A DNA stretch of 64,000 bases, taken from assembly GCF_963668665.1 (NCBI RefSeq), contig NZ_OY764902.1, positions 2,432,001 through 2,496,000 on the forward strand, in the 5' to 3' direction. Positions 43,753 through 52,445 of the stretch are shown in pieces. Every line of letters starts with the position of its first letter. Within the stretch, counting starts at the first letter, position 1. The notes under the pieces were generated by a model. The model was not told the DNA's origin and did no database searches. It saw only the letters and a program-made list of their open reading frames with translations. Source of the stretch: an uncultured Anaeromusa sp. GTDB lineage: Bacteria; Bacillota; Negativicutes; Anaeromusales; Anaeromusaceae. A program made the translations under genes and the position numbers.

Positions 43753-44679
43753 GTGATGCAGGGATTGGCGAACTTATTGCGCAGAAATTTGGCAATGAAG
43801 CTGTTAGCACTCTTTTCCGCCATTTTTTTGTGGCTTTATGTAATGAATGAACAAAATCCACCGGCAGAGGTCAGCTATAGCGTACCCGTTGAGGTGCACA
43901 ATCTGGCCAGCGACTTAGTCGTGCATCAATTGCCGGAAACCGTGCGAATCCGCGTCAAGGGGCCGCGCAGCGCAGTGGCGTATCTGAATCCGGCGGATAT
44001 GAAGGCGGTGCTGGACCTAAAGGGGCTGAGCGAAGGGAAACAGGCGCCCCGTTTTCAGGTGAATGTGCCTAACGGCGTAGAATTGCTAGAAATTCAGCCG
44101 AACCCTGTACCTATTACTTTGGAAATGATTATCTCTAAAGTAGTGCCTGTGGAATTGCGCCTAAATGGCAGTCCAGAGCCGCAGACGGCTAGTGTGAAGA
44201 CGGATCTGTCGGTGAAACAAGTTCGTCTAGAAGGTCTGCGCAGCGCTGTAGCAGCGGTCAGCCAGGTAGTGGTAACCGTCGACGCCAGCGGCAAGGATGC
44301 TTCCTTTGAAGTGGAAGCTCCGGTTTTGGCTTTAAATAGTGAAGGCCGGCTGGCGGAAGGCGTCGCCATTACGCCCGATGTGTCTCATGTGCTTGTTGCT
44401 TGGTCCAAGCCGCAGATAAAAAAACAACTGGATGTGGAAGCGGCTTTCCAGGGACAATTACCGTTGGGCACCAAGATTACCCGCATGGTAATTGTGCCTA
44501 ACAAGGTAGAAGCGCAAGGAGATAAGGCTGTGCTGGACGGAATGCCTTATATTTCTACGGAAATCATTGACTTGTCGCAGGTAAACGGCAATATGGATCG
44601 GGAATTGATCTTGCAGGCGCAACCAGGCGTGGTTTTTCAGCCGCCGAAAGTGCATGTGCAAATTAGTGTAGAACGCTAA
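43753..44679 (+). CDS. cdaR: YbbR-domain regulator CdaR
   Basis: CdaR modulates CdaA from the extracytoplasmic side. The 308-aa protein has one N-terminal membrane helix (LAMKLLALFSAIFLWLYVMN) and then YbbR repeats, each ending in an IRVKG or VRLEG-like strand; at least three repeats can be seen. GGAGG (43739-43743) precedes GTG 43753, with ATG 43756 as an alternative. It is tightly linked to cdaA. Confidence 0.93.
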   Translation: MMQGLANLLRRNLAMKLLALFSAIFLWLYVMNEQNPPAEVSYSVPVEVHNLASDLVVHQLPETVRIRVKGPRSAVAYLNPADMKAVLDLKGLSEGKQAPRFQVNVPNGVELLEIQPNPVPITLEMIISKVVPVELRLNGSPEPQTASVKTDLSVKQVRLEGLRSAVAAVSQVVVTVDASGKDASFEVEAPVLALNSEGRLAEGVAITPDVSHVLVAWSKPQIKKQLDVEAAFQGQLPLGTKITRMVIVPNKVEAQGDKAVLDGMPYISTEIIDLSQVNGNMDRELILQAQPGVVFQPPKVHVQISVER

Positions 44680-44708
44680 GACGTTTTTTAAAGATAGGAG
44701 TAAGAAGT

Positions 44709-46307
44709 TTGATAGTCATTCATAATTTTCGTACCGCTCTGGAGGATGAAACTCCTTTAACGACGGCTGCCGCTAAACGGCTGGGGCTAAAAGAGGGAGA
44801 CATCCAAAAGGTGCGAATTGTCCGCCGGGCGGTGGACGCGCGGCGCAAGCCGCATATTTCTTTTGTCCATACGTTACAGGTCGAAACGCCGCTGGAAAAG
44901 GCGGTGTGCAAAAAACTTCGCAATGACCGGGATGTTGTTTTGGGACAACCCAAAGAACGGCCGCCGATTCTGCTGGGGACAACGCCCTTAAAGGGGCGGC
45001 CTGTAGTAGTAGGCCTAGGACCGGCGGGGCTGTTTGCCGCCTTGGCTTTGGCTCGTCATGGCTACCGGCCGCTGGTGCTGGAGCGAGGACGGGATGTGGA
45101 ACGGCGCAGCCGGGACGTAGCTGACTTTTGGCAAAGCGGACGGCTGAATCCGGCAAGTAATGTGCAATTTGGCGAAGGCGGCGCCGGTACCTTTTCGGAC
45201 GGCAAGCTGACGACGCGGGTAAACCATCCGCGGATGCAGGAATTGCTGGAAATCATGGTAGAGGCTGGGGCGCCGCCGGAAATTGCTTACTTGCACAAGC
45301 CGCATGTGGGGACGGACCTATTGCGCTTGGTTGTTAAAAACCTGCGTGAAGAGATTAAGCGTTTGGGCGGCGAAGTACGCTTCGAGCATCAGGTAACTGA
45401 TTTGCAAGTGACAGATGGCCGCGTTGCTGCTGTTGAAATCAACGGGCAAGAACGCGAAGCCTGCGCGGCTGTGCTGTTGGGCATCGGCCATAGCGCACGG
45501 GATACCTACGCTATGCTCCAGGCACGAGGAGCGGCGATGGAAGCAAAACCCTTCGCTATCGGACTGCGTATTGAGCATCCGCAGGAAGTGCTGGATCAGG
45601 CGCAATATGGCGCTGCCGCAGGGCATCCGCGCCTAGGGGCGGCGGATTACGCGCTGGTCTACCATCATCCCAGCAACGGGCGGACGGCGTACTCTTTTTG
45701 CATGTGCCCAGGAGGTCTGGTAATCGCCAGCGCCTCCGAAGAGGGCGGCGTTGTAACTAACGGCATGAGTCTTTACAGCCGCGCTTCGGGGCTTGCTAAC
45801 AGCGCGTTGGTTGTGAATGTGCTGCCGGAGGATCATGACGGCACGCCTTTAGGAGGCGTATCTTTCCAGCGGCAGTGGGAAAAAGCGGCTTTTGCTGCTG
45901 GCGGCGGCGGTTATGCCGCACCGGTGCAGGCGGTAGGGGATTTTTTGCAGGGCCATGACGGCAAGACGGAGTTTTTAACCTCCCCAAGCTATCGGCCAGG
46001 CATCAAACGAACCCATTTAGGCGCTTGCCTGCCTGCTTTTGTCGGTGATACCCTGCGGCAGGCGCTGCCGGATTTTGGCCGAAAGATTAAGGGCTTTGAT
46101 CATCCGGGAGCCGTGTTGACCGGCATAGAGACGCGCACCTCCGCACCGCTTCGTATTTTGCGGGGGCGGGATTTTCAGTCTCTTACGCTGCAGGGCTTAT
46201 ATCCTTTGGGCGAGGGCGCCGGTTATGCCGGAGGCATTATGAGCGCGGCTCTTGACGGGTATATGGCGGCGTTGTCGCTGATGGAGCTGTACGGACCGCC
46301 GCGTTAA
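44709..46307 (+). CDS. NAD(P)/FAD-dependent oxidoreductase, HI0933/YtfP-like
   Basis: This is a flavoprotein of 532 aa with an unusual N-terminal domain of about 95 residues before the FAD-binding GxGxxG motif (VVVGLGPAGLFAALALARHG). Further blocks are NVQFGEGGAGTFSDGKLTTR and the C-terminal GEGAGYAGGIMSAALDGYMA with the second dinucleotide motif. Members occur in many Firmicutes beside glmM or cdaR; the substrate is not known. The start is TTG 44709 after AGGAGT. It lies 29 nt after cdaR and 42 nt before glmM. Confidence 0.88.
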   Translation: MIVIHNFRTALEDETPLTTAAAKRLGLKEGDIQKVRIVRRAVDARRKPHISFVHTLQVETPLEKAVCKKLRNDRDVVLGQPKERPPILLGTTPLKGRPVVVGLGPAGLFAALALARHGYRPLVLERGRDVERRSRDVADFWQSGRLNPASNVQFGEGGAGTFSDGKLTTRVNHPRMQELLEIMVEAGAPPEIAYLHKPHVGTDLLRLVVKNLREEIKRLGGEVRFEHQVTDLQVTDGRVAAVEINGQEREACAAVLLGIGHSARDTYAMLQARGAAMEAKPFAIGLRIEHPQEVLDQAQYGAAAGHPRLGAADYALVYHHPSNGRTAYSFCMCPGGLVIASASEEGGVVTNGMSLYSRASGLANSALVVNVLPEDHDGTPLGGVSFQRQWEKAAFAAGGGGYAAPVQAVGDFLQGHDGKTEFLTSPSYRPGIKRTHLGACLPAFVGDTLRQALPDFGRKIKGFDHPGAVLTGIETRTSAPLRILRGRDFQSLTLQGLYPLGEGAGYAGGIMSAALDGYMAALSLMELYGPPR

Positions 46308-46349
46308 GCGGCATGGTTAAAGATTTTCTAGAGGGGGATTTTAAAAACG

Positions 46350-47696
46350 ATGGCAAGATTATTTGGAACCGACGGAGTGCGGGGGATTGCTAATAAAGAA
46401 TTGACGCCGGAATTGGCATTTCGGTTAGGCTGGGCGGCGACCACCTATTTTGGGCGGCATAGTAAATGCCAGCCTACCATTTTGATTGGCCGCGATACTC
46501 GTTTGTCCGGTCCGATGCTGGAAGCGGCCTTGGCCGCCGGTATTTGCGCCGCAGGCGGCAAGGCGGTGCTGTTGGGCGTAGTGCCGACGCCGGCTGTAGC
46601 TTATTTGACGCATTCTTGTAAAGCTCAGGCAGGCGCTGTAATTTCTGCGTCGCATAATCCGTACCCGGATAACGGCATCAAGTTTTTTGCCGGCACAGGC
46701 TATAAGCTGCCTGATGAAGTAGAAGATCAGCTCGAAGAACTTGTGCTGTCTTGCGACGAAAAAGGCGGCAAGCGTCCGACCGGCGCTCAGGTGGGAACCA
46801 TTGAACCTGGCCATGAGCTTTTGGATCGATATCTAGACTATTTGGCCGGGACAATTAAAGGCGATTTACAGGGGCTGCGCGTGGTCTTGGACTGTGCCAA
46901 TGGAGCCGCCTTTGAAGCGGCGCCGCGCATTTTAGAGCGTTTAGGCGCTGAGGTCACGGTGCTTTACAATCAGCCTGACGGCATTAATATCAATGAAGGC
47001 TGCGGCTCTACGCACCTGGATGCGCTGCAGAGGGAAGTGCTGCGGCAAAAAGCGCATGTGGGCATTGCCAACGACGGCGATGCGGACCGTTGCCTAGTCG
47101 TAGATGAAAAAGGAAACATTGTTGACGGCGACCAGATCATGGTTATTTGCGCTTTGGCTCTTTTACGTCAAGGAAAGCTCAAAGAGCATACTCTGGTGGC
47201 GACGGTCATGAGTAATCTCGGGCTGCATCAGGCGATCCGCAAAGAAGGCGGCACCGTGGTAGTGACGCCGGTAGGAGACCGGTATGTGCTGGAAGCCATG
47301 CGCGCCTCCGGCTTCTCTCTGGGCGGCGAGCAGTCCGGTCATATCATTTTCCGACAGTTCAGCACTACTGGCGACGGTATTTTGACGGCGCTGCAGCTGT
47401 TGGCCAATTTGAAAGAAAGCGGCAAAGCCATGTCCGAACTGGCCGGCGTAATGACGCGTTTCCCGCAGGTGCTGGTCAATGTACGCGTAGGCACCAAAGA
47501 AGGCTGGCAAGACAACGAAGCCATCTGTGAAGCCATTGAAAAGGCGGAAGCCGTTTTGGGCGAGGAAGGACGCATTCTGGTGCGCGCCTCGGGTACGGAA
47601 AAGCTGATTCGCGTGATGGCCGAAGGACCGGTGCAAGAGCAGCTTGATTCTCTGGCGCAGGAAGTAGCGGCCGTTATAGATCGGGAACAAGCGTAA
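46350..47696 (+). CDS. glmM: Phosphoglucosamine mutase
   Basis: It interconverts glucosamine-6-P and glucosamine-1-P for UDP-GlcNAc and cell-wall synthesis. The 448-aa protein has the phosphoserine S101 in AVISASHNPYPDNGIKFF, the Mg loop GDADR (ANDGDADRCLVVDE), the sugar-binding GGEQSGHI loop and the C-terminal phosphate-binding VRASGTEKLIRVM. In other bacteria GlmM binds and inhibits CdaA, consistent with the shared cluster. GAGGGGG precedes ATG 46350. Confidence 0.98.
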   Translation: MARLFGTDGVRGIANKELTPELAFRLGWAATTYFGRHSKCQPTILIGRDTRLSGPMLEAALAAGICAAGGKAVLLGVVPTPAVAYLTHSCKAQAGAVISASHNPYPDNGIKFFAGTGYKLPDEVEDQLEELVLSCDEKGGKRPTGAQVGTIEPGHELLDRYLDYLAGTIKGDLQGLRVVLDCANGAAFEAAPRILERLGAEVTVLYNQPDGININEGCGSTHLDALQREVLRQKAHVGIANDGDADRCLVVDEKGNIVDGDQIMVICALALLRQGKLKEHTLVATVMSNLGLHQAIRKEGGTVVVTPVGDRYVLEAMRASGFSLGGEQSGHIIFRQFSTTGDGILTALQLLANLKESGKAMSELAGVMTRFPQVLVNVRVGTKEGWQDNEAICEAIEKAEAVLGEEGRILVRASGTEKLIRVMAEGPVQEQLDSLAQEVAAVIDREQA

Positions 47697-47722
47697 GCGC
47701 GAAACCGTAAGAGAGAAGTAAG

Positions 47723-47751
47723 TTGACCAAACGACGGACGTCGAGTACAAT
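47723..47751 (+). promoter_or_regulatory. Promoter of the glmS ribozyme-glmS transcript
   Basis: TTGACC (47723-47728), a 17-bp spacer and TACAAT (47746-47751) lie 27 bp after the glmM stop. The predicted start near 47758 would place the ribozyme about 100 nt into the 5' leader. Confidence 0.78.
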
Positions 47752-47769
47752 AGCTATATATGACGTTGC

Positions 47770-47797
47770 AAAGGAGCACGGGAGGTGCTCCTTTGTT
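47770..47797 (+). other. Hairpin in the glmS leader before the ribozyme
   Basis: A perfect 10-bp stem AAAGGAGCAC (47770-47779) / GTGCTCCTTT (47785-47794) with the loop GGGAG is followed by a short, broken T run. It starts about 12 nt after the predicted transcription start. It may be an attenuator, a weak terminator for glmM, or a 5' stabiliser; the sequence does not decide. Confidence 0.6.
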
Positions 47798-47861
47798 TAC
47801 TGTCAGGCTGGTTTTGCCCCAAGGAGGTGGAAGCAGCAAGGCAAGCAAAGCCGACCATGAA

Positions 47862-48006
47862 GCGCTGGCTCTTGATTGTGTTGCAGTCAAGAGGACGAGG
47901 AAGAGGAGCATCGAGACGATCAGCGGATGCCTCTCGGCGGACCTGCAGCCGCAAAAAGACGACAAAACCCGTGGGTGACCGCGGGGACAATGCGTCTTGG
48001 CAGGAA
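47862..48006 (+). ncRNA. glmS ribozyme (glucosamine-6-phosphate activated)
   Basis: This is a self-cleaving riboswitch in the 5' leader of glmS; glucosamine-6-phosphate binding triggers cleavage and mRNA decay. The cleavage site A-GCGC is at 47861/47862, followed by a stem closed by CTTGATTG/CAGTCAAG. The conserved core reads GACGAGGA, then ATCGAGACGATC, then GCGGATGCCTC (about 47895-47935). The 3' helices follow, ending near GGCAGGAA. The order and spacing match known glmS ribozymes. The start codon is 35 nt downstream of the element. Confidence 0.93.
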
Positions 48007-48040
48007 CCTCCCTAAGAAGTGTAAGCAGGAGGATACTATT

Positions 48041-49870
48041 ATGTGTGGTATTGTTGGTTATATCGGTCCAGACCAGGCGACCCCGTTTTTATTGGAAGGC
48101 TTGAGCAAGCTGGAGTATCGCGGCTACGACTCGGCGGGCATTGCGGTCTTTGACGGCGCTAAGGTGAATGTGGAAAAAAGCGTCGGTCGTCTGAACGCTC
48201 TTTGCAAACGTCTGGAAAACCGGGCGCCTCAAGGACATGTTGGCATTGGACATACTCGCTGGGCGACCCATGGGCGTCCGTCGGACGTCAACTCCCATCC
48301 CCATACCGACTGCACTGGTAAATTTACGGTAGTTCATAACGGGATTATTGAAAACTATCTGGAACTGAAGGAAGACCTGATTGCTAAAGGCCATGTTTTT
48401 ACTTCCGAAACGGATACAGAAGTAGTAGCCCATTTACTGGAAGAGCATTACCAGGGAAACTTTGAAGAAGCCGTAAAAAAAGTTCTGGCTGAAATTGAAG
48501 GTTCCTATGCGTTGGTGTTCTTGTCGGAAGAAGATCCGGACAAGCTGATTTGCACCAAACAGGACAATCCCTTGGTTATCGGCCTGGGTGAGGGAGAAAA
48601 CTTCATCGCTTCCGATATTCCCGCAATCATCAAGCGTACCCGCCGTACGTACATTCTCAGCGACGGTGAAATGGCCATTGTGACCAAAGACGCTGTCTGG
48701 GTGATGAATCGTCAAGGCGTGCCTGTTACCAAAAAAGTATTCGAAGTCAAATGGGATGCGGAAGCTGCGGAAAAAGGCGGCTACGAGCATTTCATGATCA
48801 AGGAAATCTACGAACAGCCTAAAGCGGTGCGGGAAACCATGAGCGGACGGCTGGCTAAAGACGACAGCCATATCGTGTTCGAAGAATTAAAATGGTCGCG
48901 ACATGATATGGACAATATCAGCAAAATTGCCATTGTGGCCTGCGGTACGGCGTATCATGCAGGCATGGTGGGCAAGAACTTCATTGAGCGCTTGGTGCGC
49001 ATCCCAGTGGAAGTAGACATCGCCTCCGAGTTCCGCTATCGTTCGCCCTTGATCGACGAGAAGACGCTGACCATTGTTATCAGCCAATCCGGTGAAACCA
49101 GCGATACTCTGGCGGCGCTGAAAGAAGCAAAGCGTCTTGGCTCTCGCACGCTGGCAATTACCAATGTGTTGGGTTCCTCCATCGCTCGGGAAGCGGATCA
49201 AGTAGTATACACCCTGGCGGGTCCGGAGATTTCCGTGGCTTCTACCAAAGCCTATACAACGCAGCTGGTTACGCTGTGCATGCTGAGCATCTATATGGCA
49301 GGCCTCAAAGAAGTTCTGCCTGCTGAACGGATTCAGGAGCTTATCCGCGGTCTGCGGGAACTGCCTGCACAGGCGCATGAAATTCTGGAAGACGTAGAGC
49401 CCATTAAAACCTTTGCCCAGCAATACGGCTTCAGCGAAGACGTATTCTTCATCGGCCGTTCGCTGGACTATGCCGTGGCTTTGGAAGGCGCTCTAAAGCT
49501 CAAAGAAATCTCCTACATTCATGCGGAAGCCTATGCTGCGGGCGAACTCAAACACGGCACCTTGGCCTTGATTATTGAAGGCGTGCCGGTTATCGCTCTG
49601 GCGACACAGACTGATGTGTACGAGAAAACCTTGAGCAATATTAAAGAAGTCAAGGCGCGGGACGCCGTCGTTATCGGCATCGGCCTTAAAGGCGACGAGC
49701 AGCTGAAAAAATACGTGGATCATGTCATTCAGATTCCTGCGACCGACAAATACCTGGCGCCGTTGCTGGCGGTCATTCCGCTGCAGCTCCTGGCCTACTA
49801 CGCCGCCGTCACTCGCGGCTGCGACGTAGATAAACCAAGGAATCTCGCAAAAAGCGTCACTGTTGAATAA
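48041..49870 (+). CDS. glmS: Glutamine-fructose-6-phosphate aminotransferase (isomerising)
   Basis: It makes glucosamine-6-P from fructose-6-P and glutamine, the first step of amino sugar synthesis. The 609-aa protein begins MCGIVGYIGPDQ; after Met removal Cys1 is the glutaminase nucleophile. The GATase domain covers residues 1 to about 230, followed by two SIS domains (ISQSGETSDTLAALKEAK, SVASTKAYTTQLVTLCMLS) and the C-terminal DKPRNLAKSVTVE. AGGAGG precedes ATG 48041; the frame runs on upstream through the ribozyme but is not coding there. Confidence 0.98.
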   Translation: MCGIVGYIGPDQATPFLLEGLSKLEYRGYDSAGIAVFDGAKVNVEKSVGRLNALCKRLENRAPQGHVGIGHTRWATHGRPSDVNSHPHTDCTGKFTVVHNGIIENYLELKEDLIAKGHVFTSETDTEVVAHLLEEHYQGNFEEAVKKVLAEIEGSYALVFLSEEDPDKLICTKQDNPLVIGLGEGENFIASDIPAIIKRTRRTYILSDGEMAIVTKDAVWVMNRQGVPVTKKVFEVKWDAEAAEKGGYEHFMIKEIYEQPKAVRETMSGRLAKDDSHIVFEELKWSRHDMDNISKIAIVACGTAYHAGMVGKNFIERLVRIPVEVDIASEFRYRSPLIDEKTLTIVISQSGETSDTLAALKEAKRLGSRTLAITNVLGSSIAREADQVVYTLAGPEISVASTKAYTTQLVTLCMLSIYMAGLKEVLPAERIQELIRGLRELPAQAHEILEDVEPIKTFAQQYGFSEDVFFIGRSLDYAVALEGALKLKEISYIHAEAYAAGELKHGTLALIIEGVPVIALATQTDVYEKTLSNIKEVKARDAVVIGIGLKGDEQLKKYVDHVIQIPATDKYLAPLLAVIPLQLLAYYAAVTRGCDVDKPRNLAKSVTVE

Positions 49871-49891
49871 TAGAAACTGACTGTGTAAAAG

Positions 49892-49953
49892 ATGAAAAAA
49901 CCGCTCATTTATGGTAAGCTAGGAATAGATTATCATGAAGAGCGGTTTTTTTG
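49892..49953 (+). repeat. Palindromic 62-bp repeat copy A (terminator of glmS)
   Basis: Arms AAAAAACCGCTC (49895-49906) and GAGCGGTTTTTT (49940-49951) enclose 33 nt with a second stem ATGGTAA / TTATCAT. A T run follows, so it can terminate glmS. A second copy of equal length with identical arms lies at 60098-60159. The two copies bracket the accessory island. Confidence 0.85.
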
Positions 49954-50158
49954 CGTATATCTTTCGCTATCGTTAATTATAGAAAGTTGACCAAAAAGGA
50001 ACGTCCCACTGTCCCCAAAGCAGCTTTTGTCGACGCCGGGCTATAATTAACCAGTAGCGCCGGTCGATAATTGATCACTATCGGTCGGGTAGAAATTGAC
50101 CACCCTCCCCCAATAGGCTACCCTTTGAGTTGTCGAGACATCAAAGGAGGTAGCGCCA

Positions 50159-51388
50159 ATGAAGGAGCGTGGCACTTCTATTATGCTGCAAGAAATGAAA
50201 GTTATGCAAGGAAAAAACGTTTCACAAATCGCCCGGGAAACGGGTATGTCGAGAATAACCGTCCGAAAATATCTGGAACAAGGTGAGCAACCGCATCGAC
50301 TAAAAGGCAAAATACGCGGCTCAAAGCTCGATCCGTTTAAACCGTATATCCAAGAACTGCTTGAGCTTGGAGTCTATAATGCTAGCGTGATTTTTGACCG
50401 GATTATTGAACGAGGCTTTGACGGTGGCATCACGATTCTTAAGGATTACCTGGCGCCGTTTCGCCCGCCTTCCGTCAAAATGGAACCAGCCGTCCGGCGT
50501 TTTGAAACACCGCCTGGTCGCCAAGCGCAAATGGATTGGGGGTTTATGAACTACAAGGCTCGCAACGGTCAAATGCGAAAAGTCGCCTGTTTCGTCATGG
50601 TTCTTGGTCACAGTCGAACGCGTTATATTGAGTTTTCGCGCCGCTGCGACAGCGCCAGCTTGTTGCGTTGCATGCTCAATGCTTTTGAGTATTTTGGCGG
50701 CGTACCGGAAGTCGTGCTGACCGACAGGATGAAAACGGTGATTATATCCACCGATCACGGCAAACCGATTTGGCATGAACCATTTGAACGGTTCGCAACG
50801 GATATGCGATTTATTCCGAAAGTTTGCCGGCCGCGTCGGCCGCAAACCAAAGGCAAGGTCGAACGGCTGGTTCACTACGTCCGGGATAACTTCCTTCCGG
50901 GCAGAGCATTTATTGATTTTGGCGATCTGCAACTGCAAGCGGTAGCTTGGTGCGATCAGGCGAATCAAAAGGTTCACGGCACAACCGGCGAACGGCCCGT
51001 AGATCTTTTGTCGGCTGAAAAGTTGAGCGCCTTGCCGCCGGAAAACATCTGCAACCCTTATCGCATGGAAAATCGCAAGGTTTCACGCGAAGGCTTCGTC
51101 AGTTACAATGGCGCGCTGTATGGCGTCCATTGGAGGAATAGCGGCAAGTGCGTTCAAGTCGCGCTGCAACGCGGCCAGATTATCATTCTCGATGAAGCCG
51201 GACAATTGCTCCAAACGCATGCTGTTTGCCACAAATCGCGTAAACATGTTTACGCCACAGGACAATACGATGGGCTTTCCGCACAACAAGGTATCCCGCA
51301 TGAACCATCCTGTGCCGTGCAAATTCCGCTCGATCAAGTGTATATCCGACCGCTAACCGAGTACGCGCAGTTTGCGGAGGCGACTTGA
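50159..51388 (+). CDS. istA: IS21 family transposase IstA
   Basis: This is the DDE transposase of the element, 409 aa. An N-terminal HTH (MQGKNVSQIARETGMSRITV) is followed by the integrase core with the acidic residues in QMDWGF, VVLTDRMK and the Glu of QTKGKVERLVHYV. AAAGGAGG (50143-50150) precedes ATG 50159. Its stop lies 1 nt before the istB ATG. Confidence 0.96.
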   Translation: MKERGTSIMLQEMKVMQGKNVSQIARETGMSRITVRKYLEQGEQPHRLKGKIRGSKLDPFKPYIQELLELGVYNASVIFDRIIERGFDGGITILKDYLAPFRPPSVKMEPAVRRFETPPGRQAQMDWGFMNYKARNGQMRKVACFVMVLGHSRTRYIEFSRRCDSASLLRCMLNAFEYFGGVPEVVLTDRMKTVIISTDHGKPIWHEPFERFATDMRFIPKVCRPRRPQTKGKVERLVHYVRDNFLPGRAFIDFGDLQLQAVAWCDQANQKVHGTTGERPVDLLSAEKLSALPPENICNPYRMENRKVSREGFVSYNGALYGVHWRNSGKCVQVALQRGQIIILDEAGQLLQTHAVCHKSRKHVYATGQYDGLSAQQGIPHEPSCAVQIPLDQVYIRPLTEYAQFAEAT

Positions 51389-51389
51389 T

Positions 51390-52196
51390 ATGGTGGAATT
51401 AGAACACGTTCGCGATAGCCTTGACGCTCTTGGATTGGCGCATTCAGCGCAAGCGCTGGATGCGCATCTGGAACTGGCAGCACATGAGCAGCCAACCTAT
51501 CTGAGTTTTTTAAACCGACTGCTGGATGCGGAAAACGATGTCCGGAAAGTGCGCAGCGAGGAAACGCGCTTAAAGCTATCGCGTCTGCCGCAAAAGAAGA
51601 ATCTTGGCGAGTTTGATTTCAGTTTTCAACCTGGATTGGATGAACGATTGATTCGCGAACTGGAAACACTGAGTTTTGTGCATCGCCAGGAAAATGTCAT
51701 TTTACTGGGACCGCCGGGAGTCGGCAAAAGCCATCTGGCGATCGGTCTTGCCACGGAAGCGATTCGCAAAGGTCTTTCCGTGTATTTTGTCAGTATGGAC
51801 CGATTGATTGCTGATCTGCGCCGAGCGGATAGCGAAGGGCGGCTGGAACGCCGCTGGAAAGTTTATCAACGTCCGGGACTGTTGCTGATCGATGAAATTG
51901 GCTACACGCATCTTGACCGCTATGCCGGGAATCTGTTTTTTCAGTTGGTCTGTTCGCGCTATGAAAAAGGAAGCATTATATTGACCAGCAATAAAGGCTT
52001 CGGCGAATGGGGCGAGCTAATGGGCGATGTTCCGCTGGCGACAGCCATCCTTGACCGCCTGTTGCATCACGCGCATGTCATAAACATACGAGGCCAGAGC
52101 TATCGTCTCAAGAATCGCAACAAAGCCGGTCTGTCTTTGATTCCTCACCCTCCAAGCGGTGAACTCTTGAAATCCGATGGAGTGGTCAGTTCTTAA
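51390..52196 (+). CDS. istB: IS21 family transposition helper ATPase IstB
   Basis: IstB is an AAA+ DnaC-like ATPase that selects targets and stimulates IstA. The 268-aa protein shows Walker A LLGPPGVGKSHLAIGL, Walker B LLLIDEIGY and the sensor region ILTSNKGFGEWGELMGD. The frame opens at 51372, but GCGGAGGCG (51374-51382) and ATG 51390 give the usual short start. It probably relies on coupling with istA. Confidence 0.95.
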   Translation: MVELEHVRDSLDALGLAHSAQALDAHLELAAHEQPTYLSFLNRLLDAENDVRKVRSEETRLKLSRLPQKKNLGEFDFSFQPGLDERLIRELETLSFVHRQENVILLGPPGVGKSHLAIGLATEAIRKGLSVYFVSMDRLIADLRRADSEGRLERRWKVYQRPGLLLIDEIGYTHLDRYAGNLFFQLVCSRYEKGSIILTSNKGFGEWGELMGDVPLATAILDRLLHHAHVINIRGQSYRLKNRNKAGLSLIPHPPSGELLKSDGVVSS

Positions 52197-52445
52197 TCGG
52201 CTGCAACTGGTCATTTTTCACCCGGCGCTGGTGGTCAAAAATAAACCGGCGTTGACACTTTAATAGAAATTCAGAGAGAATATATAGCATTGTCAACGCT
52301 AGTACTGTGCGTATTGAAGGGGTTAGATGAATTTGTGAATTATCGATTTGAACATACAAACGTACAAAGGTAGACATTATTAAAAAAGGAAGAGGAGTTT
52401 AAAAAAATACTCATTTAATATATGTAATTTAGGAGGACAAGTAAG

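Larger units (their letters stand above)
50028..52257 (+). mobile_element. Complete IS21-family insertion sequence
   Basis: The element is 2230 bp with istA and istB. Ends are TGTCGACGCCGG at 50028 and, on the opposite strand, TGTCAACGCCGG ending at 52257; similarity continues for about 35 bp (for example AGCGCCGG on both sides). Each end carries several subterminal repeats containing TTGACCA- or TGGTCA-type cores, as usual for this family. A 4-bp direct repeat CTTT flanks it at 50024-50027 and 52258-52261. Both genes are intact, so it may still be active. Confidence 0.93.

Noticed and set aside
47876-48040. Upstream in-frame extension of glmS
   Set aside because: It translates the glmS ribozyme; GlmS needs an N-terminal Cys directly after Met, which fits only ATG 48041.
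49987-50018. TTGACCA and GGAACGTCCCACTGTCCCC stretch just left of the IS
   Set aside because: It resembles REP-like or element-end sequence seen in other bacteria, but there is no partner copy in the window to support a repeat call.
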